From assembly GCA_050694275.1 (NCBI GenBank), contig JBOGXF010000106.1, positions 1-57,126 on the forward strand: DNA of 57,126 nucleotides. The letters are read 5' to 3'. The notes beneath the pieces were generated by a model. The model saw only the letters and a list, made by a program, of their open reading frames with translations. It searched no databases and was not told the origin of the DNA. Made by a program: the position numbers and the translations under genes. The stretch is from JBOGXF01 sp050694275 (GTDB taxonomy: Bacteria; Actinomycetota; CADDZG01; WHSQ01). Every line of letters begins with the position of its first letter. The stretch's first letter is position 1. This document shows positions 17,902-25,926 of the stretch, piece after piece.

Positions 17902-19431
17902 ATGACGGTCGTAGTCGGTGAGCCCCTGGCCTTCGAGGATGTCGTCGCGGTCGCTGAGGACCGAGTCCCGGTGCAGACCGCCCCCGACCTCGCCGAGCGC
18001 ATGGCCCCCGCTCGCAGCATCGTCGAGGACGCGCTCGCGTCGGGACGCAAGATCTACGGGATCACCACCGGTTTCGGGGGCCTGTCGAACGTTCCCATCC
18101 CCCACGACGAAGCCGAGCGACTGCAACGCGACGTCGTCCGCTCACACGCGACCGCGGTCGGAGAGCCGCTGCCCCGAGAGGTCGTGCGCGCCATGCTGTT
18201 GCTGAAGGCGCGGACCTTTTCGTTCGGAATCTCGGGAGTCCGTCCCGACCTGGTCGACCGCCTCACGAGGTTTCTCAACGAGGGGATCCATCCCCAGATC
18301 CCCTGTCAGGGTTCTCTCGGGGCGTCCGGGGATCTCGCGCTGCTCGCCCACCTCGCGCTGCCACTGATGGGAGAGGGCACGGTCGAGTACGACGACGCGA
18401 TCATGCCCGCTGCCGAGGCGCTCGACATCGCCGGCATCCCTCGTATCGAGCTCTCGATCAAAGAGGGGCTCTCGCTCGTGAACGGCACCGAGGGCATGCT
18501 CGCACTCGGGATCCTGGCATGTGCACGCGCCGAGACGCTGGAGCGAGCGGCGGGCATCTCGGGGGCCATGACGCTCGAGGCCTGTCTGGGGACCGACCGA
18601 GCGTTCGACGAAAGCCTCGTCGCACTGCGCCGGCACGCGGGCGCCCGCATCGTAGCGCGAAACCTGCGCCGTGTCCTCGACGGCAGCGAGATCGTCGCGT
18701 CGCACCGCGACTCTGAGCACCTCGTCCAGGACGCGTACTCGCTGCGGTGCATACCGCAGGTCCACGGCGCGTACCGCGACGGCATCGCCTACGTTCGCTC
18801 GGTCCTCGAGGCGGAGCTCGAGTCGGCCATCGACAACCCATCCGTCATCGTCGACACGGGCGAGGTTCTTTCCGGCGGCAACTTCCACGGCGAGGCGCTG
18901 GGACTCGCGCTCGACCATCTCTGCCTGTGCGTTTCCGGCTTTGCGACCATCGCCGAGCGGCGCATCGCGCGCTTGGTCGATCCCGTGCTGAGCAATGGTC
19001 TCCCCGCATTCCTCACCGAGGATCCGGGCCGGCGTTCGGGCTTCATGCTCGCCCACTACACCGCCGCATCGCTCGTCGCTGAGAACCGGGCGCTCTGCTT
19101 TCCCGCCTCGTCCGACTCCATACCGACCTCGGCGGGTCAGGAAGATCACGTCAGCATGGGCGCGACCTCGGGGCGCAAGGCGCTGCAGGCGCTGGGCAAC
19201 TCTCAGACGGTCATCGGGGTCGAGGCACTCGCGGCGGCTCAGGGACTCGAGCTGCGGGCCCCCCTGCGCCCATCGCCCGCGACGACCGCCGCCCTCGAGC
19301 ACATCCGTAAGCTGTCGCCCCACCTCGACGAGGATCGTCCGCTCGCCACCGACATGGAGTCGGTCGGCGAGCTGGTCAAGGACGGCTCGCTCGTCGCCGC
19401 CGTCGAGGCCGCGATCGGGCCGCTCGATTAG
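17902..19431 (+). CDS. hutH: Histidine ammonia-lyase
   Basis: First step of histidine degradation: non-oxidative removal of ammonia to give trans-urocanate. 509 residues, the normal length. The Ala-Ser-Gly triad that cyclises into the MIO cofactor is at 141-143 in GSLGASGDLALLAH. YGITTGFGG (52-60) supplies the active-site tyrosine. Further conserved stretches are QDAYSLRCIPQVHGA and GNFHGEALGLALD. GGAG lies 11 nt before the ATG. It is divergent from the hutF-like gene and followed after 18 bp by a thioesterase. Confidence 0.96.
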   Translation: MTVVVGEPLAFEDVVAVAEDRVPVQTAPDLAERMAPARSIVEDALASGRKIYGITTGFGGLSNVPIPHDEAERLQRDVVRSHATAVGEPLPREVVRAMLLLKARTFSFGISGVRPDLVDRLTRFLNEGIHPQIPCQGSLGASGDLALLAHLALPLMGEGTVEYDDAIMPAAEALDIAGIPRIELSIKEGLSLVNGTEGMLALGILACARAETLERAAGISGAMTLEACLGTDRAFDESLVALRRHAGARIVARNLRRVLDGSEIVASHRDSEHLVQDAYSLRCIPQVHGAYRDGIAYVRSVLEAELESAIDNPSVIVDTGEVLSGGNFHGEALGLALDHLCLCVSGFATIAERRIARLVDPVLSNGLPAFLTEDPGRRSGFMLAHYTAASLVAENRALCFPASSDSIPTSAGQEDHVSMGATSGRKALQALGNSQTVIGVEALAAAQGLELRAPLRPSPATTAALEHIRKLSPHLDEDRPLATDMESVGELVKDGSLVAAVEAAIGPLD

Positions 19432-19449
19432 TTACTACTATCGGCCGCC

Positions 19450-19893
19450 ATGACTATCGAGTACAAGCCCGGCGAGCGGTTCAAGTCGATGGCGACGGGG
19501 TCGCTCGATTACGGGGGGATCTGGTCGCACCTCAAATGGGTCGTCGCCGAGCTCGAACCGGGCCGGGCGGTGCTCGAATGGGAGCCCGACGAGAATCACT
19601 CGTTCCTCACCGCCGATGGATGGATCGTGCACGGCGGGATGGTGGCGACTCTTCTCGACACCGCCATGGGTCAGGCGACCTGGGGTCTCCTCAACGAGGA
19701 CGAGGCCTTCCTGACCGCCGACCTGAGGACCGAGTTCTTCCGGCGGACCTCCCCGGGGCTCGTACGCGCGACCGGATGGGTCGTGCACAAGACTCGCCGG
19801 ATGACGTTCGCCTCGGCCGAACTCCACGATGGGGACGGCAGGTTCCTCGCCGCCGCGCGCGCCACCAACGTCACGATCGCGGCGTCCTCTTGA
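19450..19893 (+). CDS. PaaI-type hotdog thioesterase
   Basis: 147-residue hotdog-fold protein of the PaaI/YbgC-like acyl-CoA thioesterase group. The helix motif VHGGMVATLLDTAMG carries the HGG signature, and the later beta strands include TADLRTEFFRR. No Shine-Dalgarno is seen; TACTAT lies 8 nt before the ATG, a possible leaderless-type promoter in the 18-bp gap after hutH. Its 3' end overlaps the convergent hutI by 23 bp. The natural substrate is unknown. A link to histidine breakdown is not obvious, so its place among hut genes may be incidental. Confidence 0.8.
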   Translation: MTIEYKPGERFKSMATGSLDYGGIWSHLKWVVAELEPGRAVLEWEPDENHSFLTADGWIVHGGMVATLLDTAMGQATWGLLNEDEAFLTADLRTEFFRRTSPGLVRATGWVVHKTRRMTFASAELHDGDGRFLAAARATNVTIAASS

Positions 19894-21130
19894 CGCGCTG
19901 GTGCGCCCCGTCGGCGAGATGCACGAGCTTGCCGCCGCACACGACCGCGAGCACCTGGTCGTGGTCGGGGCGGTAGGGGGCCATTTCGAACGACGGCGCG
20001 TCGAGGACGACCGCGTCGGCCCGGTAGCCGGGGGCGAGGCGGCCGACCTCGGCCTCGAGCCCGAGCGCGTGCGCGGCGTTGACGGTCGCCGCGGCGAGGG
20101 CCTCGAGGGGGCGCAGACCGTAGAGGCGGCAGGCGAGCGAAATCACGAACGGCATCGAGCGGATCGGCGACGTTCCGGGATTGAGGTCGCTGCCGAGCGC
20201 AACGATCGCGCCGGACTCGATGAGACTGCGCGCCGGAGGTCTCTTCTCCTGGCAAAGGGTGAACGTCGCACCAGGAAGCAGCACCGCCACGGTTTCCGAG
20301 CTTGCGAGCTCTCCCACTGCGTCGAGCGAGGTGTGGTTGAGATGGTCGGCCGACGCGAACCCTCGTCCTGCCGCGAAAGACGCGGCCCCAGAGTCGTCGA
20401 GCTGATCGGCGTGAATCCGCATCCGCAACCCCAGCCGATCCGCCACCTCGGCAAGCCGGGCCGCGTGTTCGAGCCGAAACGCGATCGCCTCGACGTAGAC
20501 GTCGACCGCGCTGCACAGGCCTTCCTTAGCCGCGCTCGGCAAGAGCTCCTCGGCGGCCTCCCGTACCCAGTCGTCCTCGGATCTTCCTTTGGGGACCGCG
20601 TGCGCGGCGAGACAGGTGGTCACCGCCTTCTGCGGAACGCGCTCGCCAAGAGCGCGCGCGAAACGGAGTTGGCGCAGCTCGGCCTCGACCCCGAGCCCGT
20701 ATCCAGACTTCGTCTCGAACGTGGTCGTTCCCAGCGCGAGCATCTCGGCCGCGAGAGCTTGCGAGAACTCGAGCACGTCGTTATCGGGTGCCCCGGCGAG
20801 CATGCGCGCCGACCGGTAGATGCCTTTGTCCTCGGAATGGAGGGCCTGGTAGCTCGACCCGGCCAGGCGGGCCGCGTCCTCGTCCGCACGCCAGCCGAAG
20901 AACGGAAGGTGCGTGTGGCAGTCGACGAATCCCGGGGTCACGGTGCACCCGGAGGCGTCGAAGACGATCTCGGCGTCCTCTGTTGGGCCGACCGACAGCA
21001 CCCGGCCCCCGTCGAACGCGACCGATGCGCCTTCGAGCACCTCTATCGCGCCCATCGCATCGCCGCGCACGGGGCCGTCGCCGACGAACGGGATCACGCT
21101 CGCCGCGTCTCTCAGCACAATCGAGGTCAT
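19871..21130 (-). CDS. hutI: Imidazolonepropionase
   Basis: Third hut enzyme: opens the imidazolone ring to N-formimidoyl-L-glutamate. 419 residues, normal length. The metal-binding DCHTHLPFFGWR (HTH at 72-74), TFETKSGYGLG, RIHADQ, and the metal aspartate in LGSDLNPGTSP fit the family. It is translated after a metallo-hydrolase whose stop overlaps its start (ATGA), so the two are probably one operon on the minus strand. Its 3' end overlaps the convergent thioesterase. Confidence 0.95.
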   Translation of the reverse strand: MTSIVLRDAASVIPFVGDGPVRGDAMGAIEVLEGASVAFDGGRVLSVGPTEDAEIVFDASGCTVTPGFVDCHTHLPFFGWRADEDAARLAGSSYQALHSEDKGIYRSARMLAGAPDNDVLEFSQALAAEMLALGTTTFETKSGYGLGVEAELRQLRFARALGERVPQKAVTTCLAAHAVPKGRSEDDWVREAAEELLPSAAKEGLCSAVDVYVEAIAFRLEHAARLAEVADRLGLRMRIHADQLDDSGAASFAAGRGFASADHLNHTSLDAVGELASSETVAVLLPGATFTLCQEKRPPARSLIESGAIVALGSDLNPGTSPIRSMPFVISLACRLYGLRPLEALAAATVNAAHALGLEAEVGRLAPGYRADAVVLDAPSFEMAPYRPDHDQVLAVVCGGKLVHLADGAHQRVKRTPRS

Positions 21131-22146
21131 TCGTCCTCCTCGGCCACGCGCCGGCGCGCTGCCTTTCGGTACGCGAACGTGCCGTCGGGCCGTTCGACGC
21201 GCTCGATCTCTTTAGCGTTTCGGAGATGAGCGAGGTGCGCGAGCGCTTCGCCCAACGCCAGGCGCCGCTCGAAGTTCAGTAGCTCGTCCCCGAAGATCTC
21301 GTCGGTGATCTCGTCGGCGGTGTGGGCCTCGCGCCGGATGACCTGCAGTATCGATCCCAGCCTCCGGTCGTGATGACGGATGATCACGCGGGCCCGCTCG
21401 CCGCCGTCCTCGAACGGGCGGCCGTGACCGGGCAGGACGAGAGCCGGATCGAGATCCACGACCTTGTCCAGCGACGCGAGGAAATCCCCGAGCGGGTCGC
21501 TGTCCCCTCGCTTGAAGTCGATGTGTGGCGTGATGGTGGGCAGCAGGTGGTCGCCCGATATAAGGACGTGATCGCGCGCATCCCACACGCACAGGTGCGA
21601 TTTCGCGTGTCCCGGCGTGTAGACGATCGACCAGGTGCGCCCGCCCGCCTTGAACGTCTCGCCACCCTTCAGCCGAGCGGTTGCCTCGACGACATCCGAC
21701 ACGAACGGACGCCAGTCTTCGAACGCGGCGAGGTCTTCGACTTCCTCCGGGGGGATGCCGTGGTCCTCGAGCATCCTCCTCAGCCGCTCCGCGACGCCCG
21801 ACGGATCCTCGTACGCCTCGAGATCCTCAGTCGAGGTCTCATGCATCCACAGTTCGCAACCGGCTTCTTCGATCAGACGTCCCGCCATCCCGTAGTGGTC
21901 GATGTGGGGATGCGTGACGACGAGACGCGTCACATCGGAAACCGAGACATCGCACGCCTTCAGGGCGTCGACCAGCTCGGGGAATCCTCCGTCTTCGAGG
22001 CCGGGGTCATGGATGCCGCAGTCGACCAGAGTGCACCCGTCGCCGTCTCTGATCAGGTACGCGTTGACGCGGGTCAGGCCGGGAAACGGCAGTGGCAGGA
22101 CCAGCCGGAAGATTCCCGGTGCGGGCTCGCGCCGGCGATGTTCCAT
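21127..22146 (-). CDS. MBL-fold metallo-hydrolase
   Basis: 339-residue metallo-beta-lactamase-fold hydrolase. The zinc motif HPHIDHYG (HxHxDH), a following metal histidine in YTPGHAKSH, and GDHLLP are present. A winged-helix-like C-terminal tail resembles the LACTB2/glyoxalase II-like group. The start overlaps nothing upstream (13 bp from dodecin), while its stop overlaps the hutI start by 4 bp. A paralogue of the same architecture is at 53777-54766. Substrate unknown. Confidence 0.85.
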   Translation of the reverse strand: MEHRRREPAPGIFRLVLPLPFPGLTRVNAYLIRDGDGCTLVDCGIHDPGLEDGGFPELVDALKACDVSVSDVTRLVVTHPHIDHYGMAGRLIEEAGCELWMHETSTEDLEAYEDPSGVAERLRRMLEDHGIPPEEVEDLAAFEDWRPFVSDVVEATARLKGGETFKAGGRTWSIVYTPGHAKSHLCVWDARDHVLISGDHLLPTITPHIDFKRGDSDPLGDFLASLDKVVDLDPALVLPGHGRPFEDGGERARVIIRHHDRRLGSILQVIRREAHTADEITDEIFGDELLNFERRLALGEALAHLAHLRNAKEIERVERPDGTFAYRKAARRRVAEEDE

Positions 22147-22159
22147 GCGGCCGCGCGTC

Positions 22160-22372
22160 CTACTCGTGAAGGCGCTCTTTGATCACGAACCAGACTCTGA
22201 CCCGCGCCCTGTAGGTGAGCTCTCCGCCGTCCCCCACCTGGCCCTCGACGCCGCGGACCTCGAACGAGGTGACGCCCTGGAGCGTGAGCGTGGCTCTGTG
22301 CACGGCTCCCGACACCGCCTCTTCGATGCTCGACCCCGTCCCCATGAGGTCAACCGACTTCTCGACGGTCAT
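22160..22372 (-). CDS. Dodecin
   Basis: 70-residue flavin-storage protein that assembles into a hollow dodecamer binding FMN, FAD or riboflavin. The pattern SIEEAVSGAVHRATLTLQGVTSFEV matches dodecins, whose conserved helix is followed by beta strands (YRARVRVWFVI here). The ATG sits immediately after a terminator-like hairpin; the only Shine-Dalgarno candidate is the AAGGGGG that forms the 3' arm of that hairpin. Confidence 0.88.
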   Translation of the reverse strand: MTVEKSVDLMGTGSSIEEAVSGAVHRATLTLQGVTSFEVRGVEGQVGDGGELTYRARVRVWFVIKERLHE

Positions 22373-22373
22373 G

Positions 22374-22400
22374 AAAAACCCCCTTACGCAGGCAAGGGGG
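22374..22400 (-). terminator. Hairpin plus U-tract overlapping the dodecin ribosome-binding site
   Basis: On the minus strand: CCCCCTT, an 8-nt loop, AAGGGGG, then TTTTT and one base before the dodecin ATG. It is a textbook intrinsic terminator for the small gene ending at 22421. The same AAGGGGG is the only Shine-Dalgarno available to dodecin, so when folded it would hide it. Confidence 0.75.
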
Positions 22401-22420
22401 TCATCCTAGTGGGGCTACCG

Positions 22421-22696
22421 CTACGAGGGCTTGTGGCTGATGGGTGAGGTAAACGAGGGCGTCCGGTCGCACGACACGGGCGGACGGTGTTTGCACATCC
22501 GGCGCTGGTAGTCCTTGGTGAGGATGTCGCGGGAGATGGCGAGCCACCACTTGACCGCGGGGACATGAAGGGACGCGTCCTTGGGCCCGGACATCCAGGT
22601 GCACGATCTCTCGTCCATCTCTCGGCCTTCCTCGTCGGTGGAACGTCTGAGGGGGTCCCACGCATTCGCTCGCGGATGGATTCGTCGCGCCGCCAT
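22421..22696 (-). CDS. Small hypothetical protein
   Basis: 91 residues, no family recognised. The central part (about residues 33-72) has a protein-like composition with CTWMSGPKDASLHVPAVKWW and two further cysteines downstream (CKHRPPVSC). The tail is rich in Ser and Pro. The ATG at 22696 is supported by GGAAGGA about 5 nt upstream, and an intrinsic terminator lies 20 bp past the stop, so this looks like a complete transcription unit. A longer frame upstream has no ribosome-binding site. Confidence 0.5.
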   Translation of the reverse strand: MAARRIHPRANAWDPLRRSTDEEGREMDERSCTWMSGPKDASLHVPAVKWWLAISRDILTKDYQRRMCKHRPPVSCDRTPSFTSPISHKPS

Positions 22697-22780
22697 GGAT
22701 TCCTTCCGGGATTTCTGAAGAACGCGGGCCGAGCAGGCGAAACGCACGCTTATGCCCGATTCCTCCAACCAACCCAAGCT

Positions 22781-22829
22781 GCCGAGTGGTCGCCACGCGC
22801 CCTCAGGTGTCGTTTCGCGACCACTCGGC
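22781..22829. repeat. 49-bp inverted repeat, copy B
   Basis: Perfect 11-bp arms GCCGAGTGGTC/GACCACTCGGC around 27 nt. The spacer matches copies C and D only when read as the reverse complement (about 19 of 27 positions against copy D), so this copy is inverted relative to them. It lies 11 bp past the glutamate dehydrogenase stop. Confidence 0.88.
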
Positions 22830-22840
22830 GAGGGGGGCGG

Positions 22841-24154
22841 TTAGATGTAGCCGCGCAGGTGTTCGGCCTCGACGACCCGCTCGACCGCGATGTCGAACGC
22901 CGCGTCTCGCAATGAGAGGCCCCGCTCCTCGGCGCGGGCGAAGACCTGATTGGTCGCTTTGGTCATCTTCTTCTTGAGCTCGAAGTTCACCGTCTCGAGC
23001 TCCCATCGGAACTGCTGGATGTTCTGGACCCACTCGAAGTACGAGACCGTCACCCCGCCGCTGTTCGCAAGGATGTCCGGCACCACCATGACGCCACGAT
23101 CGTGCAACACGAGGTCGGCGGCGGGAGTCGTCGGTCCGTTGGCCGCCTCGACGATCATGCGCGCTGTGATGCGATCAGCGTTCGAGCTGTTGATCACGCC
23201 GTGGATCGCGGCCGGGATGAGGAGGTCGCAATCGAGCTCGAGCAGCTCCTCGTTGGAGACCTTCTCCCCGTCCTCGTAGGTGGACACCGACATCGCCTCG
23301 TGCTGGTGGGCGGTGACGCGGTCGAGGTCCAGCCCCTGCGGGTTGTACGTCCCGCCGCCGACATCGGACACCGCGACGATCCTCGCTCCTTGCTCGGCTG
23401 CGAGCACGGCGGTCCAGTAGCCGACATTGCCGTAACCCTGGATCGCGACGCTCGCATCCCTGAAACTGATTCCCGCCTTCTTGGCCGCCTCTCGTGCGCA
23501 GATGACGACCCCCCGCCCGGTCGCCTCCTCGCGTCCGGGCGAGCCGCCGAGCGCGACCGGCTTACCGGTCACGATTCCGGGCGTATGCCCGTACTTCTGT
23601 CCGAACGAGTCCATCATCCACGCCATCGTTTGCGCGTTCGTGCCCATGTCGGGGGCCGGGATGTCGCGGTTGATGCCGAGGATGTACGAGATCATGCCGG
23701 TGAAGCGACGCGTCAGTCGTTCGAGCTCACCGGTCGAGAGCAGTCCCGGCTCGCACTGAACGCCCCCCTTGGCCCCACCGAACGGCACGTCGATGAGCGC
23801 GTTCTTCCACGTCATGAGCGCAGCGAGCGCTCGCACCTCATCGAGATCGGCAGACTCGTGATAGCGGATCCCACCCTTGTAGGGGCCGCGCGCGCCGTTG
23901 TGCTGGATGCGATAGCCGCGGAACACCACCATGCGGGCGTCGTCCATACGCACGGGTATCTGCACGGCGAGCTCGCGGTAGGTGCTGGCGAGCACCTCGC
24001 GCATCGCGTCCTGCAGTGTGAGTCGATCGGCCGATTTGTGAAAGAAGTAAGTTGCTGCCTCGAACGGCGTCATCGCGTCGGTGGGCTCGGCCACCCGACC
24101 GGCAACCCCCAATCCCGCCGACGCCTCCGGCTTGACCTCTTGAGTCTTAGCCAT
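22841..24154 (-). CDS. Glu/Leu/Phe/Val-type glutamate dehydrogenase
   Basis: 437-residue NAD(P)-dependent amino-acid dehydrogenase, most like glutamate dehydrogenase: oxidative deamination of glutamate to 2-oxoglutarate or the reverse. Visible motifs: GPYKGGIRYH, the catalytic-lysine segment VPFGGAKGGV, DIPAPDMGTN, the Rossmann GYGNVGYW, and EAANGPTTPAAD. The ATG at 24154 is preferred: TAGGGT lies 8 nt upstream and homology starts soon after, whereas the frame extends further only into the patatin gene. Being close to the hut genes, which end in glutamate, it could feed that glutamate into the citric acid cycle. Confidence 0.93.
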   Translation of the reverse strand: MAKTQEVKPEASAGLGVAGRVAEPTDAMTPFEAATYFFHKSADRLTLQDAMREVLASTYRELAVQIPVRMDDARMVVFRGYRIQHNGARGPYKGGIRYHESADLDEVRALAALMTWKNALIDVPFGGAKGGVQCEPGLLSTGELERLTRRFTGMISYILGINRDIPAPDMGTNAQTMAWMMDSFGQKYGHTPGIVTGKPVALGGSPGREEATGRGVVICAREAAKKAGISFRDASVAIQGYGNVGYWTAVLAAEQGARIVAVSDVGGGTYNPQGLDLDRVTAHQHEAMSVSTYEDGEKVSNEELLELDCDLLIPAAIHGVINSSNADRITARMIVEAANGPTTPAADLVLHDRGVMVVPDILANSGGVTVSYFEWVQNIQQFRWELETVNFELKKKMTKATNQVFARAEERGLSLRDAAFDIAVERVVEAEHLRGYI

Positions 24155-24165
24155 TGTCTTAGACC

Positions 24166-25086
24166 CTACTGCGAGGGGGCGACTGCTTCCACGTCGGGGG
24201 AGATCTGTCTGACCTCGGTGTCGGTCTCGCCCGACAGGAATCTGCGCGTGTGCTCCCTCGCGAGCTCGATGAGACGTTCGGTGTGCTCGAGCGACGCGAA
24301 GGGGACGAAGAAACCGATGGGAGCGGTGGGCAACATCACCAGGCGAACCCGGCCCGCGTAGATGGTCTGCTCCAGTGCCAGCCGCTGCGACCGGGCGAGG
24401 GTGAACGCGTGCAGGAGATAGTCCATCGGTCTCACCAAGGGACGGCGCTGGTGACTGTGCGACGTCGAGTTCATCACGTAGATCGTGCGTGCCCCGAGGG
24501 AGACCGCGGGAGCGATGGGGACGTTGTTTGCGACCCCGCCGTCGATGTACATCCGTCCGTCGATCTCGACCGGCGGGAATACCCCGGGCATCGCCGTCGA
24601 TGCAACCACCGGCTCCAAGACCTCGCCGGTCGAGAACACCTTCTCGGCCCCGGTCTCGAGATCGGTGGTTACGACCGCAAGAGGTATCTGGGCCTCTTCG
24701 AAGGTTGCACGGCCCAATCGCGACTCCACCAGTCGCCGGATCCCGCTGTTTTCGAACACGCGGTTTCCTCTCACCAGCATGCGCGCCCAGGATGCCTTGA
24801 ATCGGCCTCCGGGGAACAGATCGCCGTCGCCGAGAGCGCGCCAGATGCCCTCGAGACGCACGACTCCCTCGATCGTTGGGTCGAACGCCACGAAGGTCGC
24901 GTTCAACGCGCCCACCGAGGTTCCCACCGCGAGATCGGGAGTCACGCCGTGCTCGAACAACGCCTGCAGCGCGCCCACCTGCAGCGCGCCGAGAGGTCCC
25001 CCGCCCGAGAAGACGAATGCGACTCGGTCCCGCCTGTGCAGCGCCAGGCGGCGCAGCCACTGAGCCCGCGATGGGACGTGCGTCAT
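24166..25086 (-). CDS. Patatin-like phospholipase
   Basis: 306-residue serine acyl hydrolase of the RssA/patatin group. The oxyanion segment FSGGGPLGALQVGAL, nucleophile elbow GTSVGALNA (GxSxG) and the catalytic aspartate in YIDGGVANNVP form the Ser-Asp dyad. The oxyanion segment lacks the usual arginine (GGGxRG), having a leucine there. No signal peptide, so it acts in the cytoplasm or at the inner membrane face. The stop is 11 bp before glutamate dehydrogenase, which seems to have its own promoter. Confidence 0.88.
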   Translation of the reverse strand: MTHVPSRAQWLRRLALHRRDRVAFVFSGGGPLGALQVGALQALFEHGVTPDLAVGTSVGALNATFVAFDPTIEGVVRLEGIWRALGDGDLFPGGRFKASWARMLVRGNRVFENSGIRRLVESRLGRATFEEAQIPLAVVTTDLETGAEKVFSTGEVLEPVVASTAMPGVFPPVEIDGRMYIDGGVANNVPIAPAVSLGARTIYVMNSTSHSHQRRPLVRPMDYLLHAFTLARSQRLALEQTIYAGRVRLVMLPTAPIGFFVPFASLEHTERLIELAREHTRRFLSGETDTEVRQISPDVEAVAPSQ

Positions 25087-25135
25087 ACCTAGATAATCGG
25101 CCCTCCGCAGGCCCTATGTGAGGAATTAATCGAGA

Positions 25136-25624
25136 TCAAGTAGAAGTTTTCTTGCGCGCCTTCGAGGCCGAGGCGGCGGTCTTCTTCCGGACATCCTTGG
25201 TCCTCTTCTGTGCCTCCTTGGCCGCCGCCGAGCCGCGTTTGCGGGCCTCCTTTAGCGCCCTCGACCCCTGAATGCGTGCATCTTTGGTCGTCGCACGCGC
25301 GGCCTTCTTGGTCGCGTCCGCAGTCTTCTTGGCGCTCGAGCGAAGGGTCTGTACCTCGCGCGACTTTCCGAGGGCTTTCGCGCTCTTCCGGGACCGCTTG
25401 GCCGCCGTCTTCACCAGGGTTCCGGCCGACCCCGCCGCCGCCTTCACCACCTCCCTCGCCGCCTTGGCCTGCCTCTTGGCGACCTTGGCATCGCGTGTCT
25501 TAGAGACCTCGCGCGCCGTCTCCTTCGCCGTCTTCGCGGCTTTCTTACCGGCGGCCGACAGGCTCTTGGCGGTCTCCCCGAGCTGGCTGCGCAACTCCTT
25601 GATCTGCTTGTTGGCCTTGGCCAT
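25136..25624 (-). CDS. Histone H1-like lysine/alanine-rich protein
   Basis: 162 residues made almost entirely of Lys, Ala, Arg, Ser, Thr and acidic residues, with no hydrophobic core: repeats such as KKAAKTAKETAREVSKT and KKTADATKKAARATTKDA. The composition resembles the C-terminal tail of histone H1 and bacterial H1-like nucleoid proteins (HctA/HctB, HupS-type tails), so non-specific DNA binding is likely. The first 25 residues are less basic and could form a short coiled coil. AAGGGAGG precedes the ATG. It is monocistronic and opposite to nothing. Confidence 0.75.
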   Translation of the reverse strand: MAKANKQIKELRSQLGETAKSLSAAGKKAAKTAKETAREVSKTRDAKVAKRQAKAAREVVKAAAGSAGTLVKTAAKRSRKSAKALGKSREVQTLRSSAKKTADATKKAARATTKDARIQGSRALKEARKRGSAAAKEAQKRTKDVRKKTAASASKARKKTST

Positions 25625-25695
25625 CCTGCCTCCCTTGCCCGAGCTTGAGCTTGGCGAGCCCTACGTTACTTGAATCGGTCTTACTGCACGGGAGG

Positions 25696-25926
25696 CTAGC
25701 GGTCGAGGTGCAGGCGCAACCACGTCCGGCGTCCGCACGCGGGACAGCGGAACCACGAGTGGTGGTAGCGGAGCAGGGGGACATGAAAGTGAATGGGAAA
25801 CATGAGGGCGGTGAGCTCCAGGTACGACACCCGCGTCTCTTCGAGACACGACGAGCACTCGACCGTGCACGTCAGCGGTCGCCGTTCGGTCGCACTGTAG
25901 AGGGCGTACTTGCCACGATCCTCCAT
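25696..25926 (-). CDS. Small zinc-ribbon protein coupled to ParA
   Basis: 76 residues with two CxxC pairs (CSSC and CPACGRR) set about 39 residues apart, with a hydrophobic His/Phe/Leu-rich stretch between them. Resembles actinobacterial small zinc-ribbon proteins of unknown function. The start overlaps the parA stop as TGATG, so it is translated by re-initiation after ParA. A longer in-frame reading inside parA has no support. Confidence 0.7.
   Translation of the reverse strand: MEDRGKYALYSATERRPLTCTVECSSCLEETRVSYLELTALMFPIHFHVPLLRYHHSWFRCPACGRRTWLRLHLDR

Noticed and set aside
22841..25060. Extended glutamate dehydrogenase frame running through the patatin gene
   Set aside because: The extension has no similarity to any fold and overlaps the patatin gene; the ATG at 24154 gives the normal family length.
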